A DNA stretch of 64,000 nt from Alphaproteobacteria bacterium. GTDB lineage: Bacteria > Bacteroidota > Bacteroidia > Bacteroidales > FEN-979. The DNA lies in the NCBI GenBank assembly GCA_009928665.1, contig SACF01000005.1, positions 1-64,000 on the forward strand, given 5' to 3'. The position numbers and the translations under genes are program-made. The notes beneath the pieces are model-generated. The model searched no databases, had not been told where the DNA came from, and was given only the letters and a program-made list of their open reading frames with translations. Position 1 is the stretch's first letter. Every line of letters begins with the position of its first letter. Shown one piece after another: positions 52,398-62,771 of the stretch.

Positions 52398-55300
52398 ATG
52401 AATCTTCCTGAAGCCATCTCGATCACCCATGCCTCGGAAAATAACCTGGATTCGGTCAGTCTGATCTTTCCCAGGAATAAGCTGATCCTTGTCACCGGCG
52501 TGTCGGGATCCGGAAAGTCGTCCCTGGTGTTCGACGTCATCTATCGTGAAGCGGAAAGCCGCTACCTGGGCTCCTTTTCATCCTATGCCCGTATGTTCAT
52601 GGGGAAGATGCACAAGCCGCGGGTGGAGCGGATCGACGGACTCTCGCCCGCCATCGCGCTGGATCAGCATGCGATGACTGCCAACCCCCGTTCCACGGTA
52701 GGAACACTGACAAGCATCTATGACCTGCTCCGGCTTTTGTACGCCCGGGTCGGGGTGGTTGATCCGGACCAGCCTCCGTTCCCTGTGAACCGCTCGCTCT
52801 TCTCGTTCAATACTGCCGAAGGGGCCTGCAGCGCCTGTAAAGGATTGGGGGTGGAGGATTTTCTCGATCCGGAACTGTTGGTATCCGATGAAAACCGGAC
52901 GCTGCGGCAAGGCGCCCTCGTGATCACCGCTCCCAACGGTTATATCATCTATTCGCAGGTAACCCTCGATGTCCTCGATCAGGTTTGCAGGGCTGAGGGA
53001 TTTCACATCGACATTCCCTGGAAAGACCTTACGCCGGAGCAGAAACACATCATCCTTTACGGCAGCGATAAGATCGAAATTCCCTATGGGAAACACCCGC
53101 TCGAGTCGCGGATGCGCTGGAGCGGCATTACGGCCAAACCCAGGGAAATGGGTTATTACAAAGGAATTATTCCGGTGATGGAGAACATCCTGCAGCGTGA
53201 CCGGAATAAAAATATCCTACGATTCGTACGTACCCGTGAATGCAGTGTGTGCCGGGGCAGAAGAATCAACGAAAAAGCGCGTTCCGTTAAAGTCGGGGGA
53301 TTGTCGATCGACATACTGGCAGATCTGCAGCTTGACCGGTTGCAGGAGCGGCTCGGGAGCATGACTTTCCCTCCTTCAGTGGAAGCCATCGTCAGCCCGG
53401 TGATGGCACAGGTAAACCGCCAGGTTGAAACGCTGAAACAGCTCGGCCTGGGCCATCTTTCGGCCGGCCGTGGCGCCGATACCCTGTCGGCCGGCGAAGC
53501 GCAAAGGCTGCGGCTGGCAACCCTTGCCACCATGGGACTGAGCGGGATGATCTTCATCTTCGATGAACCTTCTGTGGGGATGCATCCCTCCTCGTTGCCC
53601 CGGTTGTTCGGATTGCTCAAAAATATCCGCGACCGCGGGAATACCGTGATTGTGGTGGAGCATGACCTGCAATTCATCGAACAGTGCGACTGGCTTATCG
53701 ATATCGGTCCGGGACCGGGAATCAACGGGGGGACGGTACTGTACAACGGTCCGGTCGGGGATATCAACAATACGCCACTCGAAATCATCAGGGAAAGCCG
53801 TACCCTTTCGATTTATAAGGAATTGGAGAAGAAGGAACGATACATCCCACGTTCACCCGGACCGGGGGAGATCCGGCTGGAAGGGGCCCGTGCGCATAAT
53901 CTCAGGAACCTCAGCGTTGCTTTCCGGCTGAAGGCGCTCAACGTGGTGACCGGCGTGTCGGGCGCGGGGAAGTCGACCCTTACCCAAGCAGTGCTGGAAC
54001 AGGCGATGCGGAGTCTTTTGGAGGGCAGATCCCCGAATGATCCGTACTTTGATACCATCAGCGGTTGGGAGCCGGTGAAGAAGCTGATCGTAGTGGATCA
54101 ATCGCCCATCGGCCGGACACCCCGGAGCAACCCGGCGACCTATACCGGCGTGTTCGATCTTATCCGCGATCTTTTTGCCCAACAGCCCGAAGCGAGAGCG
54201 CGGGGATTCGACAAAAGCCGTTTTTCCTTCAATACCGAAGGAGGAAGATGTGAAACCTGCCAGGGAGCCGGCTATCAGCAGGTCGGAATGTACTTCATGG
54301 GAAATGTGGAAGTGCCGTGTGAAACCTGTGAAGGACGACGTTTCGATGAAGGGACTTTATCGGTTCGTTACAGGGAAAAAAATATTTCCGAAATCCTTGA
54401 CCTGACCGTATCGGAAGCGTTGCAATTCTTTTCCGGTGAATCAAAGATCATCCACTATCTTGAAACGTTGAATGAAATCGGACTGGGATATCTTACGCTC
54501 GGGCAGCGGTCGTCGACGGTGAGCGGCGGAGAGGCACAACGCATCAAACTGGCGTCAGAACTGGTGAAATCGCAATCGGCACACACCCTCTACCTGCTCG
54601 ACGAGCCGACCACGGGGTTGCATCCGGCTGATATCGCGGTGTTACTCCGGGCGATCAACCGGCTGATTGAACAAGGAAATACGGTCGTTGCCATCGAACA
54701 TAACCTGACCTTCATCCAGGCTGCCGATCAGGTCATCGACCTGGGCCCCGGCAGCGGAGCGGAGGGGGGAAGACTGGTGGTCGCCGGAACGCCTGCGATG
54801 GTCATGGACTGCCCCTCATCGCTTACAGGACGGGCGCTCCGCGACGAAATTCAACCGCTCTGGCAATCTGTACCAACCGGTCGACCGGATCGGGAATCAC
54901 TACCACATAATGGTAACTCTTTGATGGATGAAAAATCCGAAATTGCCATCACTGGTACGCATTTAAAGGTTCTCACTCCGGAGACTGCAGAAATTTCGCA
55001 GTTTGTCACGCTACGGGGTGTTACAACCCATAACCTGAAAAACATCTCCGTGGATATCCCGAGAAACAAGATCACAGTGATCACCGGCGTATCGGGATGC
55101 GGGAAGTCGTCGCTGGCCTTTGATACCATTCATGCCGAGGCACAAAACCGGTTCATGGAGGGCTTTTCGCCTTATATCCGTTCCAGGATCGGTATCAGGG
55201 AAAAACCCGACTTCGAATTCATCGGGGGGCTGGCTCCCACGCTGGCCCTGGAACAGTCAACCAACGCCGGAAATCCGCGATCGACGGTAGGGACGGTAAC

Positions 55301-57566
55301 GGGAATTTATGACCTGTACCGGTTGTTGTTTTCAAGGACCGGGAAGTGGGAGGGGGAGGATAGCGACGGTGAACGGCAGTACAATCAGCTGTCGCGACCG
55401 GCTTCATCCCTCTTCTCGTTCAACCATCAGCAAGGGGCCTGCAGGCAATGCGACGGGCTCGGCGAGGTGACCCGGTGCGATCCCGGCAAGCTGATCACCC
55501 ATCCGGATCGATCCATCTTGTCGGGCGCCATGGATGGCACGAAAACCGGAAAATTTTACGGAGATCCTTATGGTCAGTATGTTGCCACGATCCGTGCCAT
55601 CGGCCGCCATCACGGGATCGATTTTTCGCTTCCCTGGAATGATATACCTGATTCGGCAAAGGATCTCGTGATGAACGGAACGGGCGATGAAATCTATGAA
55701 GTTACCTGGGAGTACAAGCGGGATCAGCGAACCGGCGCGCATCACTTTTCGGGAAAATGGACCGGGTTATCGGCGCTCGTGGAGGCTGAATACCAGCGTA
55801 AACATGCCGATTCCCGCGGCGAAGGGATGATGAATGTACTGACGGTGATGCCCTGCCACTCCTGCAAAGGGACCCGGCTCAGTCCGGAAGCGCTGGCCTG
55901 GTCCGTTGACGGGAAAAATATCACTGGTCTATCCGATCTGCCCGTGGATGAAGCCCTCCGGTTTTTTTCAAACCCTGGAGCCGGACAAAAAAACCTGGTA
56001 GACCAAAAAATTACAGCATCCCTCACCCTTGAAATTCAAAAACGGTTGCAGACGCTTTGCGATTTCGGATTGTCTTATTTGCCTGCAAGCCGCCGGTTTT
56101 CATCTCTTTCGTTCGGAGAGCAGCGGCGGGTGCGCCTTGCCGCACAGCCCGGCTCCGGTCTCACGGGGATCATTTATGTTTTGGATGAACCGACCGCAGG
56201 ACTGCATCCCGCCGATACCGGCAGACTGATGAAACAGCTTAAAACGTTACGCGATGCGGGAAACACCCTGGTGATCGTTGAGCACGACCCTGAAGTGATC
56301 CTTTCGGCCGACCATGTGATCGATCTCGGTCCGGGAGCCGGTTCCCTGGGCGGAAAGGTGGTCGCGGAAGGTACCCCCGCGGAGCTGATGCAAAACCCGG
56401 ATTCACTGACCGGCAAGTATTTGTCGGCATTGGCCGGCGATAACCCGGAGCCTTCCCGTCAACTGCCACCGGAAGAATCGGGATCGTGTCGGAATTTCAA
56501 CCAAAGTTCCGGCCTTAGAGAAGATGGGAATGACGCTGATCCCGCTAAAACCGATCACAGTTCCCTATTTGCCGGCACGGGCGTCGGGCTTCTGCCTGAC
56601 GTCGGTCCCAAGACACCTGCCCTGAACATCCGGGGCGCGATGATCCACAACCTGAAGGGATTCGACGTGCAATTCCCGGCCGCGGCATGCACCGTCATCA
56701 CCGGGGTCTCGGGGAGCGGAAAATCGAGCCTGGTCTTTGACCTGATTCATGCCTCCTGGCTGAATGGGAAGCCGACAGGATGCCGGTCGATCGAGGGTTT
56801 TGAAAAATTCGGGAAGGTGATCGGCGTCGGGCAGCCGGGAGAATTCAGTTCACCGGTGTCGACGGTAGCGACCTATTCCGGTATTTTTGATGCGATCAGG
56901 GAGTTATTTTCGCAACAGCCGGCTGCCCGGGAGGCGGGCCTTACCCGGAATCATTTTTCGTTTCTGAACAAATCAGGCCAGTGCCCTGTTTGCGAAGGAT
57001 CGGGCGCATTGCGGACCCGGCTCGATTTTCTGCCTGAAGTAGTTACTGTATGTGAACAGTGTAAGGGGAACCGTTACCGGGAGGAGATTCTCGCGGTTCA
57101 ATACCGGGGAAAGAATATCGGCGATGTGTTGAATATGACCGTTAACGAGGCGGCGGATTTTTTTGCTGGCAGTAAAAAGATTGTGGGAGGCTTGCTTATG
57201 CTATCTGATACCGGACTGGAATACCTGACACTCGGGCAATCGCTGAACACCTTATCGGGCGGGGAGGCCCGGCGTTTACACCTGACCGTGGAACTGATGA
57301 AGCCGGTGAAGGGGCCGTCGCTCTACCTGTTCGATGAACCCTCAACCGGACTTCATTTTGAAGATGTGAACCGGTTATGGACTGTTTTCAGGAATCTCCT
57401 GCAAAAGGGCCATACCCTCCTCGTAATCGAAAATGATCCGGAATTCCTGACCCGCGCCGATTATATCGTTGAGCTTGGTCCGGAGGGCGGTGACCGGGGA
57501 GGCTATCTTAGTTCCGCTTCCTGGCGTTCACAATCAAAAAATAGAGAAGAAAACCGGCCGAAATGA
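52398..57566 (+). CDS. Double-length UvrA2-like ABC ATPase (two UvrA copies fused)
   Basis: The 1722-residue protein is two UvrA-like halves in one chain, four ABC modules in all. Walker A motifs are at about residues 34, 519, 897 and 1436 ([36 protein letters not shown]). Signature motifs are at ~363 (LSAGEAQR), ~708 (VSGGEAQR), ~1237 (LSFGEQRR) and ~1619 (LSGGEARR), each followed by a DEP Walker B. CxxC zinc pairs lie in every module (CSACKG, CETCQG, CRQCDG, CPVCEG). The distance from first Walker A to first signature is ~330-340 residues in both halves against ~450 in E. coli UvrA, so the UvrB-binding domain seems absent and both halves are UvrA2-like. It binds DNA by family; the role (repair, drug tolerance) is inferred. 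It is a single gene with its own promoter. Confidence 0.9.
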   Translation: MNLPEAISITHASENNLDSVSLIFPRNKLILVTGVSGSGKSSLVFDVIYREAESRYLGSFSSYARMFMGKMHKPRVERIDGLSPAIALDQHAMTANPRSTVGTLTSIYDLLRLLYARVGVVDPDQPPFPVNRSLFSFNTAEGACSACKGLGVEDFLDPELLVSDENRTLRQGALVITAPNGYIIYSQVTLDVLDQVCRAEGFHIDIPWKDLTPEQKHIILYGSDKIEIPYGKHPLESRMRWSGITAKPREMGYYKGIIPVMENILQRDRNKNILRFVRTRECSVCRGRRINEKARSVKVGGLSIDILADLQLDRLQERLGSMTFPPSVEAIVSPVMAQVNRQVETLKQLGLGHLSAGRGADTLSAGEAQRLRLATLATMGLSGMIFIFDEPSVGMHPSSLPRLFGLLKNIRDRGNTVIVVEHDLQFIEQCDWLIDIGPGPGINGGTVLYNGPVGDINNTPLEIIRESRTLSIYKELEKKERYIPRSPGPGEIRLEGARAHNLRNLSVAFRLKALNVVTGVSGAGKSTLTQAVLEQAMRSLLEGRSPNDPYFDTISGWEPVKKLIVVDQSPIGRTPRSNPATYTGVFDLIRDLFAQQPEARARGFDKSRFSFNTEGGRCETCQGAGYQQVGMYFMGNVEVPCETCEGRRFDEGTLSVRYREKNISEILDLTVSEALQFFSGESKIIHYLETLNEIGLGYLTLGQRSSTVSGGEAQRIKLASELVKSQSAHTLYLLDEPTTGLHPADIAVLLRAINRLIEQGNTVVAIEHNLTFIQAADQVIDLGPGSGAEGGRLVVAGTPAMVMDCPSSLTGRALRDEIQPLWQSVPTGRPDRESLPHNGNSLMDEKSEIAITGTHLKVLTPETAEISQFVTLRGVTTHNLKNISVDIPRNKITVITGVSGCGKSSLAFDTIHAEAQNRFMEGFSPYIRSRIGIREKPDFEFIGGLAPTLALEQSTNAGNPRSTVGTVTGIYDLYRLLFSRTGKWEGEDSDGERQYNQLSRPASSLFSFNHQQGACRQCDGLGEVTRCDPGKLITHPDRSILSGAMDGTKTGKFYGDPYGQYVATIRAIGRHHGIDFSLPWNDIPDSAKDLVMNGTGDEIYEVTWEYKRDQRTGAHHFSGKWTGLSALVEAEYQRKHADSRGEGMMNVLTVMPCHSCKGTRLSPEALAWSVDGKNITGLSDLPVDEALRFFSNPGAGQKNLVDQKITASLTLEIQKRLQTLCDFGLSYLPASRRFSSLSFGEQRRVRLAAQPGSGLTGIIYVLDEPTAGLHPADTGRLMKQLKTLRDAGNTLVIVEHDPEVILSADHVIDLGPGAGSLGGKVVAEGTPAELMQNPDSLTGKYLSALAGDNPEPSRQLPPEESGSCRNFNQSSGLREDGNDADPAKTDHSSLFAGTGVGLLPDVGPKTPALNIRGAMIHNLKGFDVQFPAAACTVITGVSGSGKSSLVFDLIHASWLNGKPTGCRSIEGFEKFGKVIGVGQPGEFSSPVSTVATYSGIFDAIRELFSQQPAAREAGLTRNHFSFLNKSGQCPVCEGSGALRTRLDFLPEVVTVCEQCKGNRYREEILAVQYRGKNIGDVLNMTVNEAADFFAGSKKIVGGLLMLSDTGLEYLTLGQSLNTLSGGEARRLHLTVELMKPVKGPSLYLFDEPSTGLHFEDVNRLWTVFRNLLQKGHTLLVIENDPEFLTRADYIVELGPEGGDRGGYLSSASWRSQSKNREENRPK

Positions 57567-57867
57567 AGACCAGTTCAATTCCCATCGGGAGCAGGGAGTT
57601 GTAATCCTTTACCCAACTGATACGGCCTGCCTGGCTCATACTCTCAATGACGATCAGTCCGGCGCCGGCCAGAAAAGCCACAAGCCCCCATTTCAGGGTG
57701 GGATAACGGTTCTCCTCACTGACGGCCGAAACCGGATTAAGTATCCCGGCTTTTTCAATGTGACCGGCTTTGATGATCTTCCGCTTCAGCAGAAAATCGG
57801 TGAACATCTTGATGAGATGATAGACCCCAAAAAAGACGATGGCGGTTATTAGTGCATCCTGCATCAT
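57508..57867 (-). CDS. Small three-helix membrane protein, DUF6249-like
   Basis: The 119-residue protein has three hydrophobic helices: residues ~3-25 (ALITAIVFFGVYHLIKMF), ~59-78 (LKWGLVAFLAGAGLIVIES) and ~93-114 ([19 protein letters not shown]). A basic linker and a YPTLKWGL segment resemble DUF6249 proteins, which sit next to ECF sigma-factor genes in Bacteroidota. It is divergent from the sigma-factor gene here. Its last 59 bases overlap the 3' end of the UvrA gene in antisense. Function is unknown. Confidence 0.65.
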   Translation of the reverse strand: MMQDALITAIVFFGVYHLIKMFTDFLLKRKIIKAGHIEKAGILNPVSAVSEENRYPTLKWGLVAFLAGAGLIVIESMSQAGRISWVKDYNSLLPMGIELVFISAGFLLYFLIVNARKRN

Positions 57868-57983
57868 GGTTTAAAATTTTAAGTTTGCACCATAGGTCGA
57901 TAATTTCGGAAAAAGGTTGCAGTTTTTTCAAAAAAAAATTTAAAAAGTGCAACTTTTTTACTTTTCCTTCGCCCAATGACCTG

Positions 57984-58559
57984 ATGGATGATCTGACGCT
58001 TGTTGAACAGGTGAAAAACGGGAATACCCATGCATTCAGATTTTTAGTTGAGAAATACAAAAATCTCGTGTGGCATATGGTGATGCGGATGGTCGACCGG
58101 CGCGACGCGGAGGATCTTGCCCAGGATATCTTCATGAAGGTATTCCGCGATATCGGAAAATTCCGGGGCGATTCAAAATTGTCAACCTGGATCGGTTCAA
58201 TCGCGTATCACGGTTGCATCGACCATCTCCGGAAACACGGGAAAAACCAGGAAGTCATCATCGAGGAGTACACGCCGTCGATGCTGGCCCGCATCGACTT
58301 CCCCGACCCGGTAAACAACCATGACCGTGGCGTTCTGAAGAAACTGGTGCATCAAATACTGGAAACGATGCCGGTTTCGTACCGTACTGTGATCACCCTC
58401 TATCATCTCGAAGGGTTTACTTACCCCGAGATTGCAGGGATTACCGGTATGCCTGAAGGAACCGTGAAAAGCTACCTGAGCCGGGGCCGGCAGATCATTC
58501 AGGAACAGATGACCCGGCTGGTGCCCGATATCCGGATGGTTCTCTTTGAAAAAAATTAA
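57984..58559 (+). CDS. ECF-type RNA polymerase sigma factor
   Basis: From the ATG at 57984 the product is 191 residues. Region 2 (about 8-80) has FRFLVEKYKNLVWHMV, DAEDLAQDIFMKVF and STWIGSIAYHGCIDHLR. Region 4 (~130-180) has MPVSYRTVITLYHLEGFTYPEIAGI and MPEGTVKSYLSRGRQII. These are the -10 and -35 recognition regions of a group IV sigma. The frame is open 44 codons upstream through an A/T tract with no family sequence, so the later ATG is right. Ten bases downstream lies a membrane protein that may be its anti-sigma partner. Confidence 0.92.
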   Translation: MDDLTLVEQVKNGNTHAFRFLVEKYKNLVWHMVMRMVDRRDAEDLAQDIFMKVFRDIGKFRGDSKLSTWIGSIAYHGCIDHLRKHGKNQEVIIEEYTPSMLARIDFPDPVNNHDRGVLKKLVHQILETMPVSYRTVITLYHLEGFTYPEIAGITGMPEGTVKSYLSRGRQIIQEQMTRLVPDIRMVLFEKN

Positions 58560-58568
58560 CTACTTTTG

Positions 58569-58964
58569 ATGATGAAGAACAACTTTTTTCAGATGAATAA
58601 CGATAAACCGGGAGACGGATTGAATCACCTGATCGACGAAGCGTTACACGAATTCTCCGATCCCCCGTTCAGGAATGACTTTACGGAAAAACTGCTCACG
58701 AGGTTGCAGAAAAAGCTGGAGTGGCAGGAGCTGATCCTGAATTTCAGCCTGAAAATAATCCTCGTACTCGGAACTCTCGGTATTCTGACGGGGATCTTGT
58801 ACCTCACCTACCGCCCACAGGACCTTCCCCTTGTCGCGAACCTCACCGGCGCATGGAAACCTGTTGTTACCGTTGCATCCCTCCTGTTTTTCACCTTCCT
58901 GTTTGACCAGATCCTGCTGCCAACCTTATTCCGGAAAAAGAGGTCGGTCGATAACAACGCATAG
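58569..58964 (+). CDS. Membrane protein downstream of the sigma factor, putative anti-sigma partner
   Basis: The 131-residue protein has a soluble N-terminal half with two helices (about 15-55; NDFTEKLLTRLQKKLEWQEL) and two transmembrane helices (~57-77 LILNFSLKIILVLGTLGILTG, and ~92-113). The small cytosolic N-terminus plus membrane anchor, directly after an ECF sigma gene, fits an anti-sigma role, but no zinc-binding HxxxCxxC motif is present. Starts at TTG 58566, ATG 58569 or ATG 58572 are all possible. It is followed by a bidirectional terminator. Confidence 0.65.
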   Translation: MMKNNFFQMNNDKPGDGLNHLIDEALHEFSDPPFRNDFTEKLLTRLQKKLEWQELILNFSLKIILVLGTLGILTGILYLTYRPQDLPLVANLTGAWKPVVTVASLLFFTFLFDQILLPTLFRKKRSVDNNA

Positions 58965-59356
58965 AATACCGCATCAAGCGGAGGGTTCCGACGCTCCATA
59001 CTTCTTGCAATCCATGTTCCGGGTTGTTTCCCGGGTAAGAAAGGCTTGGGAAGGACAAAAAAACCGCCTCATTGGGTTGAGGCGGGATTTTTCAGATCCG
59101 CTGATCCACTGGATCACGGAACAGCTCGAAGCTTGATTAATAGTCCATCTTCGATGGATCATCTCCAGAATTTGAACGTTAGATGTGCTATTTTGTAGCT
59201 CGTTAAAATTTTAGAGTTCTTAGCAAATGTAACCTGTTCAAGTCGGTTTGTCAAGTTTTGTTAACAATTCTTAACATAACATTTTTTCACCCTGACAGAG
59301 GAAATTTTCCCGGTTCCCGGAATCTTTGAAGCTTCAAGAAAATGAGGTTAATCGGA
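58965..59356. other. Intergenic region with bidirectional terminator
   Basis: The region holds the hairpin at 59056-59092 between convergent genes and no recognised gene; a 101-codon frame passing through it on the + strand is a shadow. Confidence 0.6.
59056..59092. terminator. Bidirectional terminator
   Basis: An 8-bp GC-rich perfect stem (ccgcctca with tgaggcgg) is flanked by an A-run before and a T-run after, so it can serve both convergent transcripts. Confidence 0.7.
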
Positions 59357-59995
59357 TTACCACAGGGGTTTGCCCGGAATGCCTTTTTTAACGGGTATCA
59401 ACTGCGAGATCCCGTCCCAGACGTAATAGAACTCATCGGGGGCATACCGTTCACTCAGGCGGAAGATCAGGTGCCGGTCGAAGGTGAATATAATATCGTC
59501 TTGTTCCATTTGGATCCGGATGGCTGAAACGGGATAGGAAATTTTATCGGTGCTGATGTCGTCGAGATCGACATCGATCTTGCCCAGTTTACGCACCGTC
59601 CCGTTTTTGAAAAGATAGGCTCGGAGCTCTGAATCAAAATCGTATTTTGATTCCCAGATAATGACGGTTCCGTCGGCTGAATTGGATGTACGGTAAAAAT
59701 AGAACCGGGTGGCTTCAGAAAAATTGACGGTATCAAACTCCATAACGGGCTGATCTTTCCGGTTGTTCTTGAATACCGCAACCCACATATCGATACGCCA
59801 GGTGCGCCACACCACCCCGATGACCGTGGAAGGGTCGAGGTTATAACACGGGCCCATCCGCAGGGTGTCGTAACGTCGGATGACCTGGTTGCGTTGCGGT
59901 GTGAAAGAGGTAAAACTCCGGGTTTGTGATTGAACCGGCTCAAAGGAAAAGAGTGTCAGGACAATCAATATTAAAAATCTGGTCAGTGTATCCAT
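59357..59995 (-). CDS. Secreted protein of unknown function
   Basis: From the ATG at 59993-59995 the product is about 212 residues with a signal peptide (TLTRFLILIVLTLFSFEPVQSQ). A mostly beta-rich domain follows with no motif I recognise (segments VIGVVWRTWRIDMWVAVFKN, TSNSADGTVIIWESKY, YYVWDGISQLIPVKKG). It carries no T9SS tail and is probably periplasmic. It is the last gene of a minus-strand run (SMR, UPF0316, DUF2007-like, DedA and this gene), with a 63-base gap to the DedA gene. Confidence 0.6.
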   Translation of the reverse strand: MDTLTRFLILIVLTLFSFEPVQSQTRSFTSFTPQRNQVIRRYDTLRMGPCYNLDPSTVIGVVWRTWRIDMWVAVFKNNRKDQPVMEFDTVNFSEATRFYFYRTSNSADGTVIIWESKYDFDSELRAYLFKNGTVRKLGKIDVDLDDISTDKISYPVSAIRIQMEQDDIIFTFDRHLIFRLSERYAPDEFYYVWDGISQLIPVKKGIPGKPLW

Positions 59996-60058
59996 AGGCA
60001 TGATCGGCATTATTCGTGATAACTGCAACAGGTGCAATGCATACGAAGTTAATAAGTT

Positions 60059-60691
60059 TTAGGTTTTATCCCGGTCCCGGGCTTCTTTTCTCATTTTGAT
60101 CGTGCCGCGGATCAGGAGTGTCATCGTAATACAGGTAATTCCCAGCACGATATATTCGATGTGGTCGACCGATGAAGGGATCTGGGTGCCGACCAGGTAC
60201 CCGAGTGGGATGAGCATTGCCGACCAGAGCAGGGCTCCTGTCACATTCAGGATGTTGAATTTCCAGAAATTCATATCAATAGCGCCGGCGAGGATGGGTA
60301 CAAAGGTCCTGACAACCGGGAGGAACCGGCCTCCGATCAATGCCAGCGCCCCGTATTTTTCATAATATTGATTGGTTTTCTCCAGGTGTTTCTTCTTAAA
60401 GATCCAGGTATCTTTTTTCTGAAAAAGACGCTGCCCGAGAAATTTTCCCGTGAGAAAGCCGGTGATGTTGCCGACAAATGACGCAAAAGCGACGGTGAAA
60501 ACCAGCAGAAAAATGTTCACGTCCAGATCTTTTGATCCGCATAGCAATCCTGCCGTGACAAGCAGCGCATCGCCCGGAAAGATGAAACCGATCACCAATC
60601 CCGTCTCGGCAAAGATCACAATAAGCAACAGCAACAATCCTCCGTAATGGATGAGTTGTTCCGAATTAAACAGTACCTCAATGAAATCCAC
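60059..60691 (-). CDS. DedA-family membrane protein
   Basis: The 210-residue polytopic protein has the DedA/VTT core: FAETGLVIGFIFPGDALLVTAG, FVGNITGFLTGKFLGQR, then FFxKYGALALIGGRFLPVVRTFVPILAGAIDMN and a last helix. DedA proteins act in membrane lipid homeostasis and proton-driven transport, with some flipping undecaprenyl phosphate. The FPGD motif and the GRFLPVVRTFVP arginines match the functionally important residues. It lies in the inner membrane and is second to last of a minus-strand gene run. Confidence 0.92.
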   Translation of the reverse strand: MDFIEVLFNSEQLIHYGGLLLLLIVIFAETGLVIGFIFPGDALLVTAGLLCGSKDLDVNIFLLVFTVAFASFVGNITGFLTGKFLGQRLFQKKDTWIFKKKHLEKTNQYYEKYGALALIGGRFLPVVRTFVPILAGAIDMNFWKFNILNVTGALLWSAMLIPLGYLVGTQIPSSVDHIEYIVLGITCITMTLLIRGTIKMRKEARDRDKT

Positions 60692-60711
60692 TTACCCTCC
60701 TCCGATGTTCC

Positions 60712-60933
60712 TTAAGGTTTCACAGCCTCGGCGTAGAGTTTTGTGATTTCGTCGCGGTACGCCGCGGGGGCTTCAATATAACCCCACCCGTATTCGAGCT
60801 CAACAATTCCCCCGAGCGCCGTGTCGTCGGAGGTGATGATTCCATGCGGAATTTTCCGGTCGGTAAGGATCTCTTCCATCAATCCCGCTTCAAATTCATT
60901 GTTCAGCACAAGCACTTTCTCATAAGTTTCCAT
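60712..60933 (-). CDS. Small DUF2007-like protein
   Basis: The 73-residue protein YEKVLVLNNEFEAGLMEEIL, then DRKIPHGIITSDDT, has the beta-alpha-beta layout of DUF2007 (putative signal-transducing, ACT-like) proteins: a strand, a helix after NEFEA, and a second strand. No transmembrane segment is seen. A longer start at 60960 is possible but adds a basic leader; the ATG at 60931-60933 fits the family start. Function is unknown. It sits between the UPF0316 and DedA genes. Confidence 0.6.
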   Translation of the reverse strand: METYEKVLVLNNEFEAGLMEEILTDRKIPHGIITSDDTALGGIVELEYGWGYIEAPAAYRDEITKLYAEAVKP

Positions 60934-60965
60934 GGCAGTCAATTTTTTTCTAAGATACAAAGAAA

Positions 60966-61571
60966 TTATGATTTTAGAGAGGAATGAAAAGGATTCAGGA
61001 TGGAAAAAATCGACTTACTCTTGTTCTCGAAAAAGCCGCCGCTCACATCCTTTACCTCATCGATGGTATAAAAAGCGTTGGGATTGAACTGTTTGATGAT
61101 TCCGACGACATGCCGCGCCTCCTTTCGCCTGACAGTCGTGAAGAGCATCTTGGTCGGCCCGAGCATCCCGTCGACATTGACCACGGTCACCCCGTATGCC
61201 TGTTTCCTGAGGTATTCAATCAGGGCCGTGGTGTCCTTTTTCGGGATCACCCGGATGACCACCGTCCCGATCGACAGCTTCTCTTCGAGGAGGATGCCGA
61301 AAAAGTTCCCCATGGCATATCCCCCGGCATACGCGATGTAGCAGTAAATATTGTCGAGGTGCATCATGATCTGCCCGATGGCCAAAAGCCAGATGAAGGA
61401 TTCGAAAAAAGCAAAAACCGGAGCCAGTTTTTTCAGTCCTTTTGCTGCAAATATCAGCCGGATCGTTCCGATCGACTGATCCACGATCCTGAAACAAAAT
61501 ATCAACACCGGCAGGATCACGAAGGTGAAGGTCGCATGATCGGTAAACTGTGCAAAATAATCCAGATCCAT
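60966..61571 (-). CDS. UPF0316 (DUF2179/DUF5698) membrane protein
   Basis: The 201-residue protein has three N-terminal transmembrane helices (about 14-34, 49-69 and 77-95), with FRIVDQSIGTIRLIFAAKGLKKLAP and AGGYAMGNFFGILLEEKLSIG as UPF0316 signatures. The C-terminal cytosolic DUF2179 domain (~110-180; VTVVNVDGMLGPTKMLFTTVRRKE) resembles ligand-binding domains fused to other transporters. The family's role is not settled. It belongs to the minus-strand run beside the SMR gene. Confidence 0.9.
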   Translation of the reverse strand: MDLDYFAQFTDHATFTFVILPVLIFCFRIVDQSIGTIRLIFAAKGLKKLAPVFAFFESFIWLLAIGQIMMHLDNIYCYIAYAGGYAMGNFFGILLEEKLSIGTVVIRVIPKKDTTALIEYLRKQAYGVTVVNVDGMLGPTKMLFTTVRRKEARHVVGIIKQFNPNAFYTIDEVKDVSGGFFENKSKSIFSILNPFHSSLKS

Positions 61572-61634
61572 AAGTTACTTATTTTGTGTGATTTGACCCA
61601 ACAACCAAATTCGTAGTTTTTTTCCCGGGGGCAT

Positions 61635-61961
61635 TCAGACCGTTGCCGAAAGCTTTAAACCGATAATGCCGGCAACGATCAGGGTGACCGATAGGATGCG
61701 CCAAAAGGTCGCGGGATCCTGAAACATCAGAATCCCGATCACAAATGCGCCGATTGCGCCGATGCCGGTCCAGATTGCGTAAGAGGTACCGAGGGGAATC
61801 GTCTTCTGGGCAAGCCATAAAAAGTAGCCGCTGAGGGCCATGCTGACGACAGCGATCACCAACCACCAAAATTTTTCGTCAGGACGGGTTTGCGACAATT
61901 TCATTCCCAACGGCCAGCCTATTTCAAAACATCCGGCTAAAAGCAGATAGATCCAAGGCAT
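61635..61961 (-). CDS. SMR-family guanidinium exporter-like protein (Gdx/SugE type)
   Basis: From the ATG at 61959-61961 the product is 108 residues with four transmembrane helices. MPWIYLLLAGCFEIGWPLGMK begins with the conserved glutamate of helix 1 (residue 13), and the second half has LAQKTIPLGTSYAIWTGIGAIGAF, matching Gdx rather than EmrE. Gdx proteins are dual-topology proton/guanidinium antiporters in the inner membrane. The upstream ORF extension by 11 residues lies before a -7 box and is rejected. No guanidine riboswitch was recognised in the 100-base leader region. Confidence 0.88.
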   Translation of the reverse strand: MPWIYLLLAGCFEIGWPLGMKLSQTRPDEKFWWLVIAVVSMALSGYFLWLAQKTIPLGTSYAIWTGIGAIGAFVIGILMFQDPATFWRILSVTLIVAGIIGLKLSATV

Positions 61962-61983
61962 ACTTAAAAAATAAAATGAGTTG

Positions 61984-61991
61984 CAAAGGTA
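61984..61991 (-). promoter_or_regulatory. -7 promoter box (TACCTTTG) of the SMR gene
   Basis: An exact TAnnTTTG match on the minus strand, 22 bases before the ATG. It lies inside the longer open frame and supports the shorter start. Confidence 0.6.
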
Positions 61992-62063
61992 CAAAAGATG
62001 CCCTTACTCCGGGAGACGCGAAAGAGCAGTTGCTTCATCGCGTTTCGTTTTCGGGAATAACAA

Positions 62064-62771
62064 TCAGGGTTTCGGCAGAATCAGCTTATAGCCGACATTG
62101 TGAATATTTTCGATTTTGATGCCCGGATCATGGGATAGCATTTTCCGGAGCCGCGAGATGAAGACATCCAGACTCCGGCTGGAAAAGAAATGGTCGTTAC
62201 CCCAAACCTTCAGTAAAATCTCTTCCCGTTTGATGACGGTATTCGGACTGGCAGCCAGCATCTGCAAAAGTTCGGCTTCTTTATGGGTCATCTTGAAATG
62301 TTCCTCCCCTGAGCTAAGCTCCTGGTTCCGGGTATCAAAAATCAGGGTTCCCAATAACATGGAATCAGCGGTCGGTCCAGCTTGAAAGATCCGGCTCCGC
62401 TTTAAAAATATTTCGATCTTCAGGATCAGTTCCTCCATGCTGTAGGGCTTGGTGATGTAATCATCGGCTCCCAGCGTCAACCCTTCAATTTTATCATCCT
62501 TCGATGATTTGGCGGTCAGAAAGATGATGGGTATCTGATCGTCCTTCTCGCGGATTTTGCGGGCCAGTGAGAATCCGTCGAGTTTCGGCAACATGACATC
62601 GAAAATGCAGAGGTCATAAGTTCCGTGGGCGAATTTTTCAAGCGCCTGATGTCCGTCAATGCAATGATCGACCGCGTAACCCCTCAGGGTCAGGTTATCG
62701 CAGGTCACGAACGACAGGGTTTCGTCGTCCTCAACGTAGAGAATGCTGCTTCTTTTTTTTATCTGAGTCAC
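62064..62771 (-). CDS. OmpR-family response regulator
   Basis: The 235-residue regulator has a receiver domain with YVEDDETL, phospho-accepting Asp58 (CIFDVMLPKLDG), LTAKSS and TKPYS. An OmpR-type winged helix follows (~135-232; REEILLKVWGNDHFFSSRSLDVFISRLRKML, ENIHNVGYKL). It resembles RprY-like regulators of Bacteroides. The downstream histidine kinase start overlaps by four bases, so they form one operon and a cognate pair. Targets are not deducible. Confidence 0.92.
   Translation of the reverse strand: MTQIKKRSSILYVEDDETLSFVTCDNLTLRGYAVDHCIDGHQALEKFAHGTYDLCIFDVMLPKLDGFSLARKIREKDDQIPIIFLTAKSSKDDKIEGLTLGADDYITKPYSMEELILKIEIFLKRSRIFQAGPTADSMLLGTLIFDTRNQELSSGEEHFKMTHKEAELLQMLAASPNTVIKREEILLKVWGNDHFFSSRSLDVFISRLRKMLSHDPGIKIENIHNVGYKLILPKP

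Noticed and set aside
61962..62063. Guanidine riboswitch upstream of the SMR exporter gene
   Set aside because: No paired hairpins with ACGR loops (guanidine-II) or ykkC core were seen; only a promoter box is present.
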